From Brachionus koreanus (taxonomy: Eukaryota; Rotifera; Eurotatoria; Ploima; Brachionidae): a stretch of 56,974 nucleotides of DNA. The notes beneath the pieces are model-generated. The model did no database searches. It was given only the letters and a program-made list of their open reading frames with translations, and was not told the origin of the DNA. The stretch is taken from positions 617,165-674,138 of the forward strand of contig PJRA01000428.1 of NCBI GenBank assembly GCA_016987375.1, in the 5' to 3' direction. The position numbers and the translations under genes were made by a program. Positions 21,344-32,044 of the stretch are shown piece by piece (positions within the stretch are counted from its first letter, which is position 1; the number at the start of each line of letters is the position of its first letter).

Positions 21344-21412
21344 ATGGAAAAAATAGATCGTTTTGTTTTCAAGAAGAAGCGTGGTCGTGGTCGCCCTGCG
21401 AATACTAAATAA
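21344..21412 (+). CDS. Tiny AT-hook ORF (22 residues)
   Basis: ATG at 21344 opens MEKIDRFVFKKKRGRGRPAN and ends TAA at 21410-21412. KKKRGRGRP is a classic AT-hook. The codons are GC-richer (CGTGGTCGTGGTCGCCCTGC) than the flanks, which suggests real coding. An AATAAA lies about 60 bp downstream. It could be a complete micro-ORF, the last exon of a longer gene, or the conserved scrap of a transposon protein. Compare the other AT-hook ORF at 18106-18288. Confidence 0.3.
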   Translation: MEKIDRFVFKKKRGRGRPANTK

Positions 21413-21984
21413 GCTTTGCATAGGGATTGATTTTTTTTATTCAATTAGATAATTATGTAATTTTTTCAAATAATAATAAATTTTGCAATATTTTACGTTT
21501 TTTGTGAAAATTTAAATTAGAACAAATTAAAATTAATTTTTAAATTCCTTTTTATATAAACTTAATTTTATTTTAAATAAAAATTTTATAAGATTCCTTT
21601 TTGTATGTTAAATAACCTAAAGATTTGTCAAAAAGTTAATCTTATTTTTAATTCAGCTTTTTTCATGCTAAAGAGAGAGAAAAATTGTGCTAAAAAAAGA
21701 TGTTATGCGAAATAAAGTATGTGTGTGAAAAAGAGAGAAAAATATGCAAAAAAGCATAAAAATTGTGTGATAAAGTAATCTACCCGATAAAAAATAAGCC
21801 ATGATTGCATTTTTATTTTAATTAATTATAATATTAGTCAAAAAAAGGCAATTTTTATATTAAATATTCACAAAAAACGTCTAAATATCCGAGGTTTTCA
21901 ATTTTATATTTCATTAAATACAAATTCTACAATAGAACGAGTTATTAGCCCTGTTAACAGTCACCACAGGTCCAATTAGAAATA
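21413..21984. other. AT-rich intergenic DNA
   Basis: No gene. Runs of GAGAGAAAAA near 21670-21750 and of TTTCTCTC near 21090-21110 are weakly complementary. Confidence 0.4.
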
Positions 21985-22210
21985 TTTGACTTTATGAAAA
22001 GTGAAGCCCGAATGGTCATTGGTCTTGATTTGTGTTGGGAACCGTACAAGCAGTCTGTAATGCGGCCAAAAATTTTTTAACCGCGAGAAAAACTACCGGT
22101 CTGACCACCGCATTTGCTGCTTTTATAACCGTCCGTCTTATTTTTGGCCGCCTTTCAACTCAAGTCTTGATGTTGACGTGCGCTGTGTAGCCGATTATTT
22201 TTGGTGTTAA
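21985..22210. other. GC-rich patch with inverted repeat
   Basis: A block of near-balanced composition in otherwise A/T-rich DNA. A perfect 12-bp inverted repeat, GCGGCCAAAAAT at 22062-22073 and ATTTTTGGCCGC at 22140-22151, encloses 66 bp that hold smaller CCGC/GCGG words. No family was recognised: it is not a 5S rRNA or tRNA by eye. It could be the 5' region of a LINE or a structured RNA. Confidence 0.4.
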
Positions 22211-23040
22211 TGGAAACACTTCTTTTACATCACTTTTTTACTTGTTCTAGTCTTTATAAAATATTCTACTACCTTGTATAATTGCTATCTTACTATTTCT
22301 TCCAATTTTCCTGATCTCTAAGATATTTCAATAAAAAAAAACAATTTTAAATTAGACTTTCTTTTGTTAAGAAATTAGTTTTGTCTTTCTATTTCAACAA
22401 ACCATTTTAAACTTTATTTTTATATCATTTTATTTGAAGTAACTTTTACTTTTAGTTTTTATTTTTTAAAATATTTTAATTTTGAGGGAGCATTAGCTCG
22501 ATACAGATAAAACAAATTAAAATAAAAATCCCAACAAGAGGATTAGAAAGACGGACCCAAGAGTACTAATGTAGACATTAAAATGACGTCATGAACAAAT
22601 CCAAATGTGATTGTAGAAAAAAAAACGCTGACTATAAAATTAATCGGACAGAATAGTAAAAACTTCATTTTTTCTAAAAATTTCTTTTTTATAATTTTTT
22701 TTAATTTTTTAAATTTTTGTAAATTCTTGTAAATTTTTGAGCCATAATTATTGATTAATTTTATGGGTTTATAATTTTTTTTTAACTAGTTGATTTTGGT
22801 CAAAAAAATTTTTTTCATAAATTTTGATCAATTTTTTTCTTCACTTAATTTTGTGAACAATCGTTCATAGAATTTATTTACTAATTATTTTGAATCAAAA
22901 AGTATGACTAGCTGGTCACAAAATTGACAAGTCACCCTAAATTTAAAAAAAAAAATATTTTTTATTTCGAAAATCCAGTATATTAACTAGTTTTTGATTT
23001 TAAGCTGTTCAAGTAGACCTTTAGAATATTTATTAGAAAA
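22211..23040. other. AT-rich intergenic DNA with a repeat word
   Basis: No gene. The words GCATTAGCTCGATACAG (22489-22505) and an adjacent AAAACAAAT recur near 40567-40590 as TCATTAGCTCGGTACAG, so both sites probably carry the end of one repeat family. The part 22520-22640 is less A/T-rich but not coding. Confidence 0.4.
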
Positions 23041-23042
23041 TA

Positions 23043-24119
23043 TTAATTCTTAAAACAAACGAGCTTATGATTTTGCTCTAACCAGTCTTTAGTTTGGCAT
23101 TCTTTGTCACAATACGACGCTTTCAAGCATTTTGAGCAGCTAAATTTTGAATTTGACTTTCCGCAGTATTGGCACATTTTCTCGCTTTTTTCCCCAGTGA
23201 AAACAATGCTCTTGGGATCATCGATGCGAATAATCGCTTCGCCATCCATCGCTTGTCTCACATACGGATTCAAAATCGAAATCCACGTTCCCAGTTTAAA
23301 ATCTTCTCTTATTTGCTCGTAGTCCTCGCCCAAATTGTACACGCTAAGCCGTTCCATTGTGTTCTCGCCGTCATCAACTAGGAAAAAGATGGACGTGAAG
23401 CCGAAAAGTGGCATGTCGAACACTCGAACTGTCAGCACTCGACCAGTCAAAAGCTCGTCTTTGGTGAAATCGATTTCTCGAAGCAGAATTTCTTTCGATG
23501 TAGCCATCGAACAAAATTGCTTTTGAGCCTTTGTCGGCTTAAATGAACTTAGCATAGTGTTGTGCGGCGATTTTAAAATCTTAGTCTTCATCTCATGAAT
23601 TAGCTGTCTGTGTTTGCGAATCAGATTCGTTCTGTGCTCGTTTTTGGTCACTTTATTTCCAGTCAAGTTATTATTAAAGTCAATTAAGGCCAAACAATTT
23701 TGCAGCATAGTTTTAGCTTGACTGTCATATGGCAAAAAACATGGCAGCTGATTTTTCTCTGCTGACTGTCCTTTTTCAAAATATTGCTCGATGATGCGTC
23801 CAGCTTGATTTTTGTCTTTGTTTAAAATTTGTTTGCACAAGCCAATAGAGTAGTAGGCTTCGGGCACTTTGCGATTGTCACTCGGACAAATGCTCAAAAA
23901 GTGCTCGTAGCCCTTAAGAGCATCGCTAAAGCAACTCGAATTTCTGAGAGCAGCAGCTCTCAAATAAGTACTGAAAAAGTTATCCGGCTCTTTGGACAAA
24001 ACATAGTCATACTCTTTTATCCCTTTTTTGAATTGCTTCAAAAAAATGTGCATGCTCGCCTTGACCTCATACATTCGAGTACACATATCAAGTCGAACAC
24101 ATGTATTATTTTGATATCT
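23043..24119 (-). CDS. TPR and MYND zinc-finger protein, 5' end not found
   Basis: The last exon runs leftward from an acceptor (minus-strand TTTTTTAG, + 24120-24121) to TAA at 23043-23045, 358 codons. Its N-terminal part contains tetratricopeptide-like helices (KQFKKGIKEYDYVLSKEPDN, then ALKGYEHFLSICPSDNRKVP). A middle segment (GRVLTVRVFDMPLFGF, then GTWISILNPYVRQAMDGEAI) looks like the all-beta region that precedes MYND in some TPR-MYND and TPR-SET proteins. The C-terminus is a complete MYND finger: C-x2-C-x7-C-x2-C-x4-YC-x3-C-x7-H-x3-C, beginning MCQYCGKS and ending HKLVC. MYND fingers mediate protein contacts. ATGs at 24086 and 24071 could be starts, but the open frame extends to the acceptor, so one or more upstream exons are likely and were not seen. 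No SET domain is visible. Confidence 0.8.
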   Translation of the reverse strand, partial: RYQNNTCVRLDMCTRMYEVKASMHIFLKQFKKGIKEYDYVLSKEPDNFFSTYLRAAALRNSSCFSDALKGYEHFLSICPSDNRKVPEAYYSIGLCKQILNKDKNQAGRIIEQYFEKGQSAEKNQLPCFLPYDSQAKTMLQNCLALIDFNNNLTGNKVTKNEHRTNLIRKHRQLIHEMKTKILKSPHNTMLSSFKPTKAQKQFCSMATSKEILLREIDFTKDELLTGRVLTVRVFDMPLFGFTSIFFLVDDGENTMERLSVYNLGEDYEQIREDFKLGTWISILNPYVRQAMDGEAIIRIDDPKSIVFTGEKSEKMCQYCGKSNSKFSCSKCLKASYCDKECQTKDWLEQNHKLVCFKN

Positions 24120-24121
24120 CT

Positions 24122-24550
24122 AAAAAATAATTTCATGCAACTTTTTACAGAAAAAAAAATTCAATAGTTTATTGAATTCAAATATTTAGAAAAATTAAAT
24201 AAGATTAGAAATTAAAAAGAAAATAAAAACCCATCATTTGGCAGTTTTTTTAAATAAAATTTTAATAAAATTTGATCTATTGTTATTGCTTTAAAATATT
24301 CTTTAGTAGTTTGATTTTTTAATATTACGTTTTAGTATTTTAATATTTATTAATTTTAAAGTAAAAAATAGTTTTTTAATTTTTTTATTTCTTGATCTTT
24401 GGTGCTGGATCAAATGCATAATTCAAAAAAATTATTTTTTATTTTTCACTTTAAAATCGAGACTTGTTGACGCATTAAACTAAGACGGATGCCTTGATGA
24501 ATGCTTCCAAGATAAAATTGAAAAATATAGAAATTGATCATCTAAGGTGA
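24122..24550. other. AT-rich DNA upstream of the TPR-MYND exon
   Basis: No further exon of the gene was found. It may include its first intron. Confidence 0.4.
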
Positions 24551-24554
24551 ATCA

Positions 24555-24668
24555 GCATAATCTGCTTTGGTCTCAAAGAGATCATTGTCTCGCATTATTC
24601 AAGTGACTCGGTCAAAATAAACATAAACCATCATCATCATCATCATCATCATCATTATCATCATTTGC
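24555..24668 (+). mobile_element. Probable LINE 3' tail with (CAT)n microsatellite
   Basis: A more balanced block (GTCTCAAAGAGATCATTGTC, TCAAGTGACTCGGTCAAAAT) leads directly into a CAT/ATC microsatellite at about 24630-24664. Non-LTR elements often end in such simple repeats. No coding part is attached. Confidence 0.45.
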
Positions 24669-24887
24669 CTTTTGAAAAATTCAAACTTTAATTTTTTAAA
24701 ATTGAAATAAAATTTTATAAAATAGAGTTTAAAAACTATAAATTTCAATAAAATTCCCAATTAAAATTTAGATGAAATATTCAATTTGTCTACATAATTT
24801 AATTTGAATAAATTTTTAATAAAAATCAGCTGTGCTTAAATAAATATTAATAAATCTATTCAATTTTTAGTTTTTTCTTTGATCGTT

Positions 24888-25158
24888 GGTTTTGTGAAAT
24901 TTAGTACAATTGAACAGACAAAATGTTAAAAATTCTTATTACTTTTCTCTCATAAGTCAAAAGCAAGTTCTGTAAATGCAACATGGTGCAACATTCAAAG
25001 TTGCACTATTTTCAACAATCTGGTAAAACTCTGCAAACTTNNNAACTAAGTATGTTGCAGTTTGTTGCACTTCCAGAACTAATTAAAAAAGTTATTAGTT
25101 ATTTTAGCATTTTTTTTTGTTCTAATTGTTTAATTTGTACCAAATTTCACAAAACCTT
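24888..25158 (+). mobile_element. MITE with GGTTTTGTGAAATTT ends, copy 1
   Basis: Left end GGTTTTGTGAAATTTAGTAC and right end GTACCAAATTTCACAAAACC form a terminal inverted repeat with one mismatch. The interior carries repeated TGCAAC/GTTGCA words. A 3-N gap lies at 25041-25043, in the interior. The second copy is at 43492-43777 and matches nearly base for base over most of its length. Confidence 0.85.
25041..25043. other. Assembly gap (3 N)
   Basis: Three N inside a MITE, close to the GTTGCA-rich inverted words. Confidence 0.99.
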
Positions 25159-25427
25159 GGTCGTTTCAGAAGATAAAAATTATCTTTTAAAGAATCATAA
25201 ATTTGAAATTAACTTCTTCTCAATCAATGATCCAACTTATTTACAATGACTAGCTAATAAAATAAATAAAATTTACGGCAAACGATGTCACAAAAATATT
25301 GATATGAATCAGGGTATTTTTTTATGGACTTGTTGATGAACTTGAGGTTTTGTGCATATTTTGACATGTTCAAGTACATGAGACAAATTCTCGCATTCAA
25401 ATCCAACTCAGACTTTTTATTTCCTGA

Positions 25428-26086
25428 NNNNNNNNNNNNNNNNNNNNNNNNNNNNNNNNNNNNNNNNNNNNNNNNNNNNNNNNNNNNNNNNNNNNNNNNN
25501 NNNNNNNNNNNNNNNNNNNNNNNNNNNNNNNNNNNNNNNNNNNNNNNNNNNNNNNNNNNNNNNNNNNNNNNNNNNNNNNNNNNNNNNNNNNNNNNNNNNN
25601 NNNNNNNNNNNNNNNNNNNNNNNNNNNNNNNNNNNNNNNNNNNNNNNNNNNNNNNNNNNNNNNNNNNNNNNNNNNNNNNNNNNNNNNNNNNNNNNNNNNN
25701 NNNNNNNNNNNNNNNNNNNNNNNNNNNNNNNNNNNNNNNNNNNNNNNNNNNNNNNNNNNNNNNNNNNNNNNNNNNNNNNNNNNNNNNNNNNNNNNNNNNN
25801 NNNNNNNNNNNNNNNNNNNNNNNNNNNNNNNNNNNNNNNNNNNNNNNNNNNNNNNNNNNNNNNNNNNNNNNNNNNNNNNNNNNNNNNNNNNNNNNNNNNN
25901 NNNNNNNNNNNNNNNNNNNNNNNNNNNNNNNNNNNNNNNNNNNNNNNNNNNNNNNNNNNNNNNNNNNNNNNNNNNNNNNNNNNNNNNNNNNNNNNNNNNN
26001 NNNNNNNNNNNNNNNNNNNNNNNNNNNNNNNNNNNNNNNNNNNNNNNNNNNNNNNNNNNNNNNNNNNNNNNNNNNNNNNNNNNNNN
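25428..26086. other. Assembly gap (659 N)
   Basis: Run of N that separates unknown sequence from a mariner-like relic. Open frames across it are artefacts. Confidence 0.99.
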
Positions 26087-26430
26087 ATCAAAAGGGTGCG
26101 TTAAGCGAAACAACTTGCGATATCAAGCAAACAAATAGAAGTCCTAATCAAATTTGTGCAAAAATTGATCATAGTTGAATTTAGCAGACAATCAACACCA
26201 CGTTTTGCTTTACTTTGTCTAATATCAAAAACTTCCTGTTGTTGATTTTATCGTAATATTTTAAGCTGAAATTTTCTTTTGTGAATTTAGTTTGTTGTAA
26301 GTTCAAAGTGGACTTTCCAACAAGACGGAGCAAAAGCTCATTCTTCAAATGCAAGTCAGGATTGGTGTCGTAGGAATTTTTATGATTTTATTTCTCGCAA
26401 AAGTTGGCAGAAAAATTGAAAATGCTAGAG
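26087..26430 (+). mobile_element. Tc1/mariner-type transposase relic
   Basis: Directly after the gap a frame reads TNRSPNQICAKIDHS, like the second helix-turn-helix of mariner-type transposases. About 130 bp later another frame gives WTFQQDGAKAHSSNASQDWC and RRNFYDF. This is the block around the second catalytic Asp (FQQDGA.AH...). The first catalytic region is missing and the following NSPDLNP motif is lost. The start of the element may lie in the gap. Confidence 0.75.
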
Positions 26431-26471
26431 GGGATTATATTTTAAAATAAAAATGTATAATTTTTTTCAAT

Positions 26472-26497
26472 TTTCAAGGTTAATCAACAGGCTAGTG
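26472..26497 (+). repeat. 26-bp repeat, inverse copy of 10310-10335
   Basis: The segment TTTCAAGGTTAATCAACAGG continuing with CTAGTG is the exact reverse complement of 10310-10335. A shared transposon end is the simplest reading, although no second terminus was found near either copy. Confidence 0.6.
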
Positions 26498-26591
26498 CCC
26501 TTATCGTAATCGACTGATTAACACTTCATTTATTTAATTTAATAAAATTTTTAAATAATTAAAATTATAATTTTTAAAAAATATTAAAAAT

Positions 26592-26803
26592 AAACTATTA
26601 AAAATGTACATTAACTATAAAAACATCAAAGGACATTCGTCATTTTTAGCTAAAGGTGTTCCAAATGGCTTTTTTCCGTTAATAAAAATTATAAAAACTT
26701 GGTTTTTTATATTTTTTTAATTATTAGATGATATTAAATAACTGTACAAAATTTGGTTAAATTCAGTCAATCTAAACATATTTTTATACCTTAACAAACT
26801 TGT
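26592..26803 (+). repeat. Dispersed repeat pair, copy 1
   Basis: About 210 bp matching 44318-44527 closely, including TACATTAACTATAA, ACATCAAAGGACA and GATGATATTAAATAACTGTA. The word CAAAGGACATTCG at about 26629 is mirrored by CGATTGTCCTTTG at about 26955, so copy 1 may be a roughly 330-bp MITE ending there. Copy 2 lacks the matching right end. Confidence 0.7.
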
Positions 26804-26979
26804 TGTTAAATTTGGCTAAAATTGTAATTTTTAAAATAAAATAAATTGACTATTTTATGTTAGTTTATTTAGTTAAGGAACCAAAATTTGCTAGGATCTG
26901 ATTTTTTTATGCTTTAGTAATTAAGAAGAACAAAAAAGTAAAAATAAAATTTTATCGATTGTCCTTTGGCTTCAAGTAA

Positions 26980-27690
26980 AATAAAGTGAAAACTTTGGTT
27001 TTTTAAGGGCTAATGGATCAATGAGCTATTTTATCTGTCATTTTCAGATTTCTTACCAGAATTGTTTAAAAGTCACAAGTCTAAAGACAAGCACAAGTCT
27101 TGACTTTGACGAGTTCAAATAGACTGTTAGTAACAGTCACCGTGAACCCTAAACAAGGACCTAAGTAACATGTACTCAGGCGTACTTTGTATCCACCTTC
27201 ATATTTTTTTTAAATTATTTTTTGCTTATATATTTAACAATTACATTATTTTTAGCGGGTTTTAGCGAGTAATTTTTATTTGAAATTTGAATTTGAAAGA
27301 TTTTGTATTAATTTAAAGATGGTGCTTAAAATTTTTAATTTTTTGATATTGCAATTAATTAAAAAAAAATTTAATTTTCAAAAATTAAATTAATTTAATT
27401 TAACAATAAAAATTTCAAATAATGTTAAATAAATTGAATCAATAAAAATTAAGTGAAATTTGCAAACTAAAAACCATGAAAATATTTTTTTAATCAATAA
27501 TAAATTAATAATAAAGACTTGTACTTTTTAAATTTTTTAATGACTTTTTGAGACTTTTTTTTTGACTTTTGTACAAGTCTGTTTCTTACTCAATTCTGAG
27601 CAAGTTAAGTCACTGGCTTGACTTTTAAAAGACTTTAAAACGACTTTTTTTTTCTAGTTTTACACAAGATAAAACTTTAATTAAGAGATC
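26980..27690. repeat. Region with many AAGTC/GACTT words
   Basis: AAGTC on the left (27068-27115: AAAAGTCACAAGTCTAAAGAC) and GACTT/AAGACTT on the right (27515-27655) cluster in inverse orientation around an A/T-rich middle. This arrangement recalls the subterminal repeats of hAT-type transposons. The right part resembles 13083-13185. No ORF and no precise termini were found. Confidence 0.35.
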
Positions 27691-28320
27691 AGACATATTT
27701 CGTTTATCATATTCATCCATCCATTTATTATTCAATTTTATTATTTTATTATTAATTTTCATCTTTCTTTTGCAAATGTATCAAATAAAAAATTTGTTTA
27801 ATAACACGTCTGTTGAAAAAAAAACAACTAATTAGCTACTTTCGGCGATATTTTTAAATAAACTTCTAATAATAACAAAATTAGTTGATTGCATGGATAG
27901 TAACATAATTTTAGGTTTTGAGTTTGAAAAAGAACCCAAATTAGTTAAATCAGTAGAATAAATTTTAACCTAATATATCTAAAATTATTTTCAATTTTTT
28001 AAAGAAGAGCTAAATTATTCTATTTTTCCAAATAGAACATCAGAGCAATATTTTATTTTTTATTTTGTATTTAGTATTTATAAGTATCTACCATTAATAA
28101 AATGCTATAAGAATTGAACGCAAAGTTAAAAAAATAAACAGAATTATTTATAGAATGTTAAATTAAAATATATTATTTCATCTTTTTGAGAACAGCTTTA
28201 TTTTTGATAAAGAGAGTTATGTAAAAAATTCTTTTGAAAGGTTTTATTTACTTTAGCTTTTTAAAATTTGCGATTATTTTAGTATTAAATTCTAATTATT
28301 TAATCAAACAGAATACTCAA
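27691..28320. other. AT-rich intergenic DNA
   Basis: No gene recognised. Confidence 0.4.
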
Positions 28321-28321
28321 A

Positions 28322-31300
28322 ATGGTTGAAAGAGGTAAGTAAATTTGATTTTATTTCGAGTGAATATTTTAATAAAATTTTGCTTTGTACAATATAAGCT
28401 TTTAAAGTAATTATTTGTAAACATGCGTCATTAAAAATTTAATATGTTTAATAAAACAAATTCTTACAAGGAATTCCTTATTTATTAAAAATCTTTATCC
28501 TACATAAAATAGATAAGAAGAAATTTTCATGTTTTTTTTTTTCTTAAATAAAACATATTTATTATAAATCTTGTATATTAATTTTTATTTTTCATGAATT
28601 CTCTCATAATATCACGTACCAGATTCGACGTTTTGGTAAAAAATGCTTACATTTATTTTTCATAGTCACTAAAATTATAAATCAAAATATGATAAAAAAA
28701 AATGAATGATAAAAAAGATAAATAAAATTTTTTAAGACAGTCTAGATTAAAAAATTGGTTCTTAGATGTTTCTAATAATGATGCAAGGGCCATTAATTAA
28801 ATTTTGCAGTTTTTGTATAGCTTTTAATCTATATAAGGCAGAAATTGTCTAAAATTTATTATAACAGTCTTTATATTTAAAATTCTTTAGTCCTCAATGT
28901 TAATTTATTTTCTGTAATTGTTATTTTATAATAAACATTATTGCATTTGATAAGAAATTAGAGTATTATCACTACTTAATACATATTCAAAGCAAATGCC
29001 ATTATTTTTTCTATTTTTTATTCGTCCATCTGCTATTTACTGATGATTCCTCAACTTACACAAGGATTTTAGAAAGAATAAAAACTCTCAATATTTAGCT
29101 TCAATTTGGCATTGTTTTTTAAAATGATCTTTCCTAAGAAAGTGAACCATTGAGTGGTAAAGATGATAATCAGAGCAAAAAGAATTTGGATTAGATTCTT
29201 ATCATTTCAACTTTTAAAATAAATTTTTTTTCCATTGTTCAATGTGCTAAATGAGGTCTAGCGTTATTTTGAGATACAAACAAAGACCAATATAGAATAT
29301 TTTCCTTTAATAGTTGTAAAAATTCTATCAAAATTTGCTGCATTTAAAACACGTCCATCTGGAACATTTTCTACGTGAATTATCTGTTTAAAATTCCATC
29401 GGATGCTCAAGATTTTCAAGATATGATCGAAATGGATCCAACCTCTCATCCAATTTTAAAAATTAATCAATTTGATGATCGTATATTCATACAATTTTCA
29501 TGATTTTTTTGTTTCAAATTTTGACACTTTGTTAAATATCAAAAGGTTTAGAATCATGTTAATCAGCTTATGATGATAAAAAATCTTCTACTTTGATCTG
29601 TCAAAGCTTATTCACTTTTTCTTGATTCAAAGGGTGCAAATTTTGCTAAACATTAGAATCATTTTAACAGGTTACTGCTGATGACGTTGGACTCTTTGTT
29701 CTATTATGAGTTAAAACACCAAAATTTAAAAATTTTTAAAATGAAATAAAAAAATTTATTATGTTAAACATATCAATAAAAGAAGAACACTCAATTTTGC
29801 TTTATTTAAAAAGAGATTAAGATTACGAATGATTACGAAAAAATTAAATTTTTAAGAAAAATTTTGAAATTTGACTATTAACACTGTAAGATCAGAGAAA
29901 TTTTTATGAAAGTAATTATAACTTCTTTTTTTTTGTTTTTCATTCAATAAATTAAATCATTTCTGACAATTTTTTTTTTCCAAATATATCTAAAATAATA
30001 ATAACAATATAATTATTTAATTGTTGCTTCAAAATATTTAAATTTTCATAGAATAAAAGTCAAAAAAAAAGTTAAAAAGATATTTGAAAAACTTTTTCGA
30101 TCTTAAAAAAAATTTCCTTTTGAAATTGACACTTTGAAAAATAAAATTATTATTTTATGTTTTCTTAATTCAAAAACATTAACTCGAAACAAACAAATTG
30201 GTTAAATTTTTTAATTTTTTTTTCAAAGTTTGTAGACGACTCTAATTTTTTTCTTAGCTTTTAAAAATAGAAAGACCGACTGTTTTCTCATAACGATTTC
30301 AAAATCATTTTTTTTAAGATAAATTAAACATTTTTTTTCGAAAATTTATTTATTTTTTAAAAAATTAAAATCATGATTTTAAGCTAATAAAAGCCATTTT
30401 TTATTTATATGTGAAAAATTTCAAGTTTCAATTTTTAAAAAAGATGTCTAAAACCCCTCGGGTTCATTCGAATCTAATTAAGAAATATTTCATTAGAATC
30501 CACGCCTTAGACAATCTCATCGGGTAAATTGAAATTAAAGACAAACATTAGTGATTATAATTCTCTTTTTACTTACTTTAAATAGGATTTTTTCTTTTTA
30601 ATTAGAAAGAGGAAATAAGAAATTAAGGATACGTTTAGTCATTTGATCATTAATTATTTAGCGTAGGTAATGTTGAGGTTTAACCTCGGTTTGTTACCTA
30701 CTTACGGTTTGAGGGTTTAATAATAAAAGACTTGTGTGCTGTTGGGCCTTTGAGGCTAGTTTATTTGACAAAACGTTTTAGCTTATTTATTAGGAGAAAA
30801 GAAATTAACTTTAATAATAACAAAAGTTGTAAAATACTTTTTTTCATCAAATAAAAGAAAATTCAGTCATCAAAGTTTTTCTTCTATTTGAAGATATTTT
30901 AGCCTAAAAATTGATTCAAATAATATTAATTTACCAATTTTTTTTCTTCAATTTGAACATATACAAGAAATTTTATTAAAGTCACATTTTTAGAGTAAAA
31001 TATTTTCGAATAGAAGAAACACTTCGACGACCGAACTCTCTTTTATTTGATAGAATATGGTGAAATCACAACAGTGAACGCAATTAAAACACCTATGTTA
31101 TAAATTTCTCTTAAAGTTAGCTTTTTTTATTAACAGTTGAAAAAAGCCAATGTTTTTTTTTTTTTGATAAAACTAGAAAATATCTATTTATTTTTTTTAA
31201 GTTTCAAAAGGCAAAAATATTTGATTTAATTTTTTTTAATTGTTTGTCTAGGATTCCATTAAAGATAATATTAATTACCGCTATAAGCTAATTTTTTATG

Positions 31301-32044
31301 CGTTTTATTGTCAAATCTTGTCTCTATCAATAAAATTAGTTAAAAATTTTCAAAATTATAGCTTTATTTATTAAACAAGATTTTACACAATATAATTTAA
31401 TTTACACAATAATTGAAAATTTCTAATTTAAACATTTTGTTCAAGCATATTGAAATTTAGAAAATTTTTTAAGAATTAGCTACCAGAAGCTATTTTACTA
31501 AAATAGAGTGTTCTAAACTTAGCTGGCTTAGCTATTTGAATAAAATTGTTACCAAAAAAAGCTCTTTGCTTCAATTCTACACAAATGAATTAATTAGCTT
31601 TTTGTTTAAATTTTTAAGATGATTTGAAAAATTCTTGAAGTATTTTTGTGAGCTTCAAATTTCCAATTAAAGGGCATTGTGAAAATTAGACTAAAAAGAC
31701 AGTAAAAATTTTTAAAATAAGTTTTTTTTTAAATCAAATCAAAATATCATGCAATCGATCATCGTTGATCTTTGAAAAAAATAATATTTCTTTGTCTTAA
31801 TTTAATTTTTTTCCTAATTGAATACTTTCATATATGAGAAAGTAAATCTGAAAATAAAATTATCAATAAAAGTGAAAATTAAATATATTTTTTTTAAAAT
31901 CAAAAATAAATTAATAAATTAAATTTCAATGTAATTATGAAATTTTCAGCAAAATTAATAATGACGGAAAAAGAATCATTAAGTAATTTTAAAGAAGCTA
32001 TTTTTAATGTGCATAAAATTCAAGATATTAGTGATGTTATTTAA
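28322..32044 (+). CDS. Candidate two-exon micro-gene (35 residues)
   Basis: Exon 1 (28322-28334) starts ATG GTT GAA AGA G, directly followed by a consensus donor GTAAGT and preceded, 9-10 nt upstream, by an acceptor-like CAAACAG. An acceptor TTTTCAG at 31943-31949 opens an exon (31950-32044) whose frame joins in phase: MVERAKLIMTEKESLSNFKE, then AIFNVHKIQDISDVI and TAA at 32042-32044. Two AATAAA words follow within 60 bp. FKEAIFN faintly resembles the start of an EF-hand protein such as calmodulin, but no EF-hand loop follows. The joining of these two pieces over 3.6 kb is my inference and may be wrong. Confidence 0.2.
28985..29450 (-). mobile_element. Mariner transposase relic
   Basis: Read leftward, the first part gives IRWNFKQIIHVENVPDGRVL, continuing NAANFDRIF, which matches the WDWKGIIHYELLP...TINS..Y block of mariner transposases. 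About 200 bp further on comes SDYHLYHSMVHFLRKDHFKK, matching the SDYHLFRSL.HFL..K.F block near the C-terminus. The catalytic HDNARPH segment between them is decayed and stops are frequent. Confidence 0.75.
29460..30285. other. AT-rich intergenic DNA
   Basis: Probably includes the decayed 5' part of the mariner relic (up to about 29640). Nothing else is recognised. Confidence 0.4.
30290..30475 (+). mobile_element. Degenerate MITE of family 2
   Basis: Resembles the body and right end of the element at 17888-18092 (TAAATTAAACATTTT, CGAAAATTTATTTATTTTTT, then GATGTCTAAAACCCCTCGGG). The terminal TTAACACTAGAA is not intact on either side. Confidence 0.5.
30480..30845. other. AT-rich intergenic DNA
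   Basis: A TTTTTAGCGTAGGTAATG... block with the near-palindrome GGTAATGTTGAGGTTTAACC and CGGTTTGTTACC lies at 30665-30705. No gene. Confidence 0.4.
30846..31051 (+). mobile_element. MITE with long terminal inverted repeats (ATCAAATAAAAGA)
   Basis: A 206-bp element. The left arm (30846-30902) starts ATCAAATAAAAGAAAATTCA and the right arm (30995-31051) ends TTTTATTTGAT. The arms pair over about 57 bp with roughly ten mismatches. There is no ORF. Confidence 0.7.
31052..31949. other. AT-rich intergenic DNA
   Basis: No gene recognised. Confidence 0.4.

Noticed and set aside
23104..24167. Plus-strand frames over the TPR-MYND exon
   Set aside because: Shadows of the leftward exon, which has a complete MYND motif.
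24630..24664. A direct-repeat array as a possible CRISPR
   Set aside because: It is a simple CAT microsatellite without spacers.
25324..26178. Large open frames on both strands
   Set aside because: They run through the 659-base gap. Only the part after 26087 has meaning, as a mariner relic.
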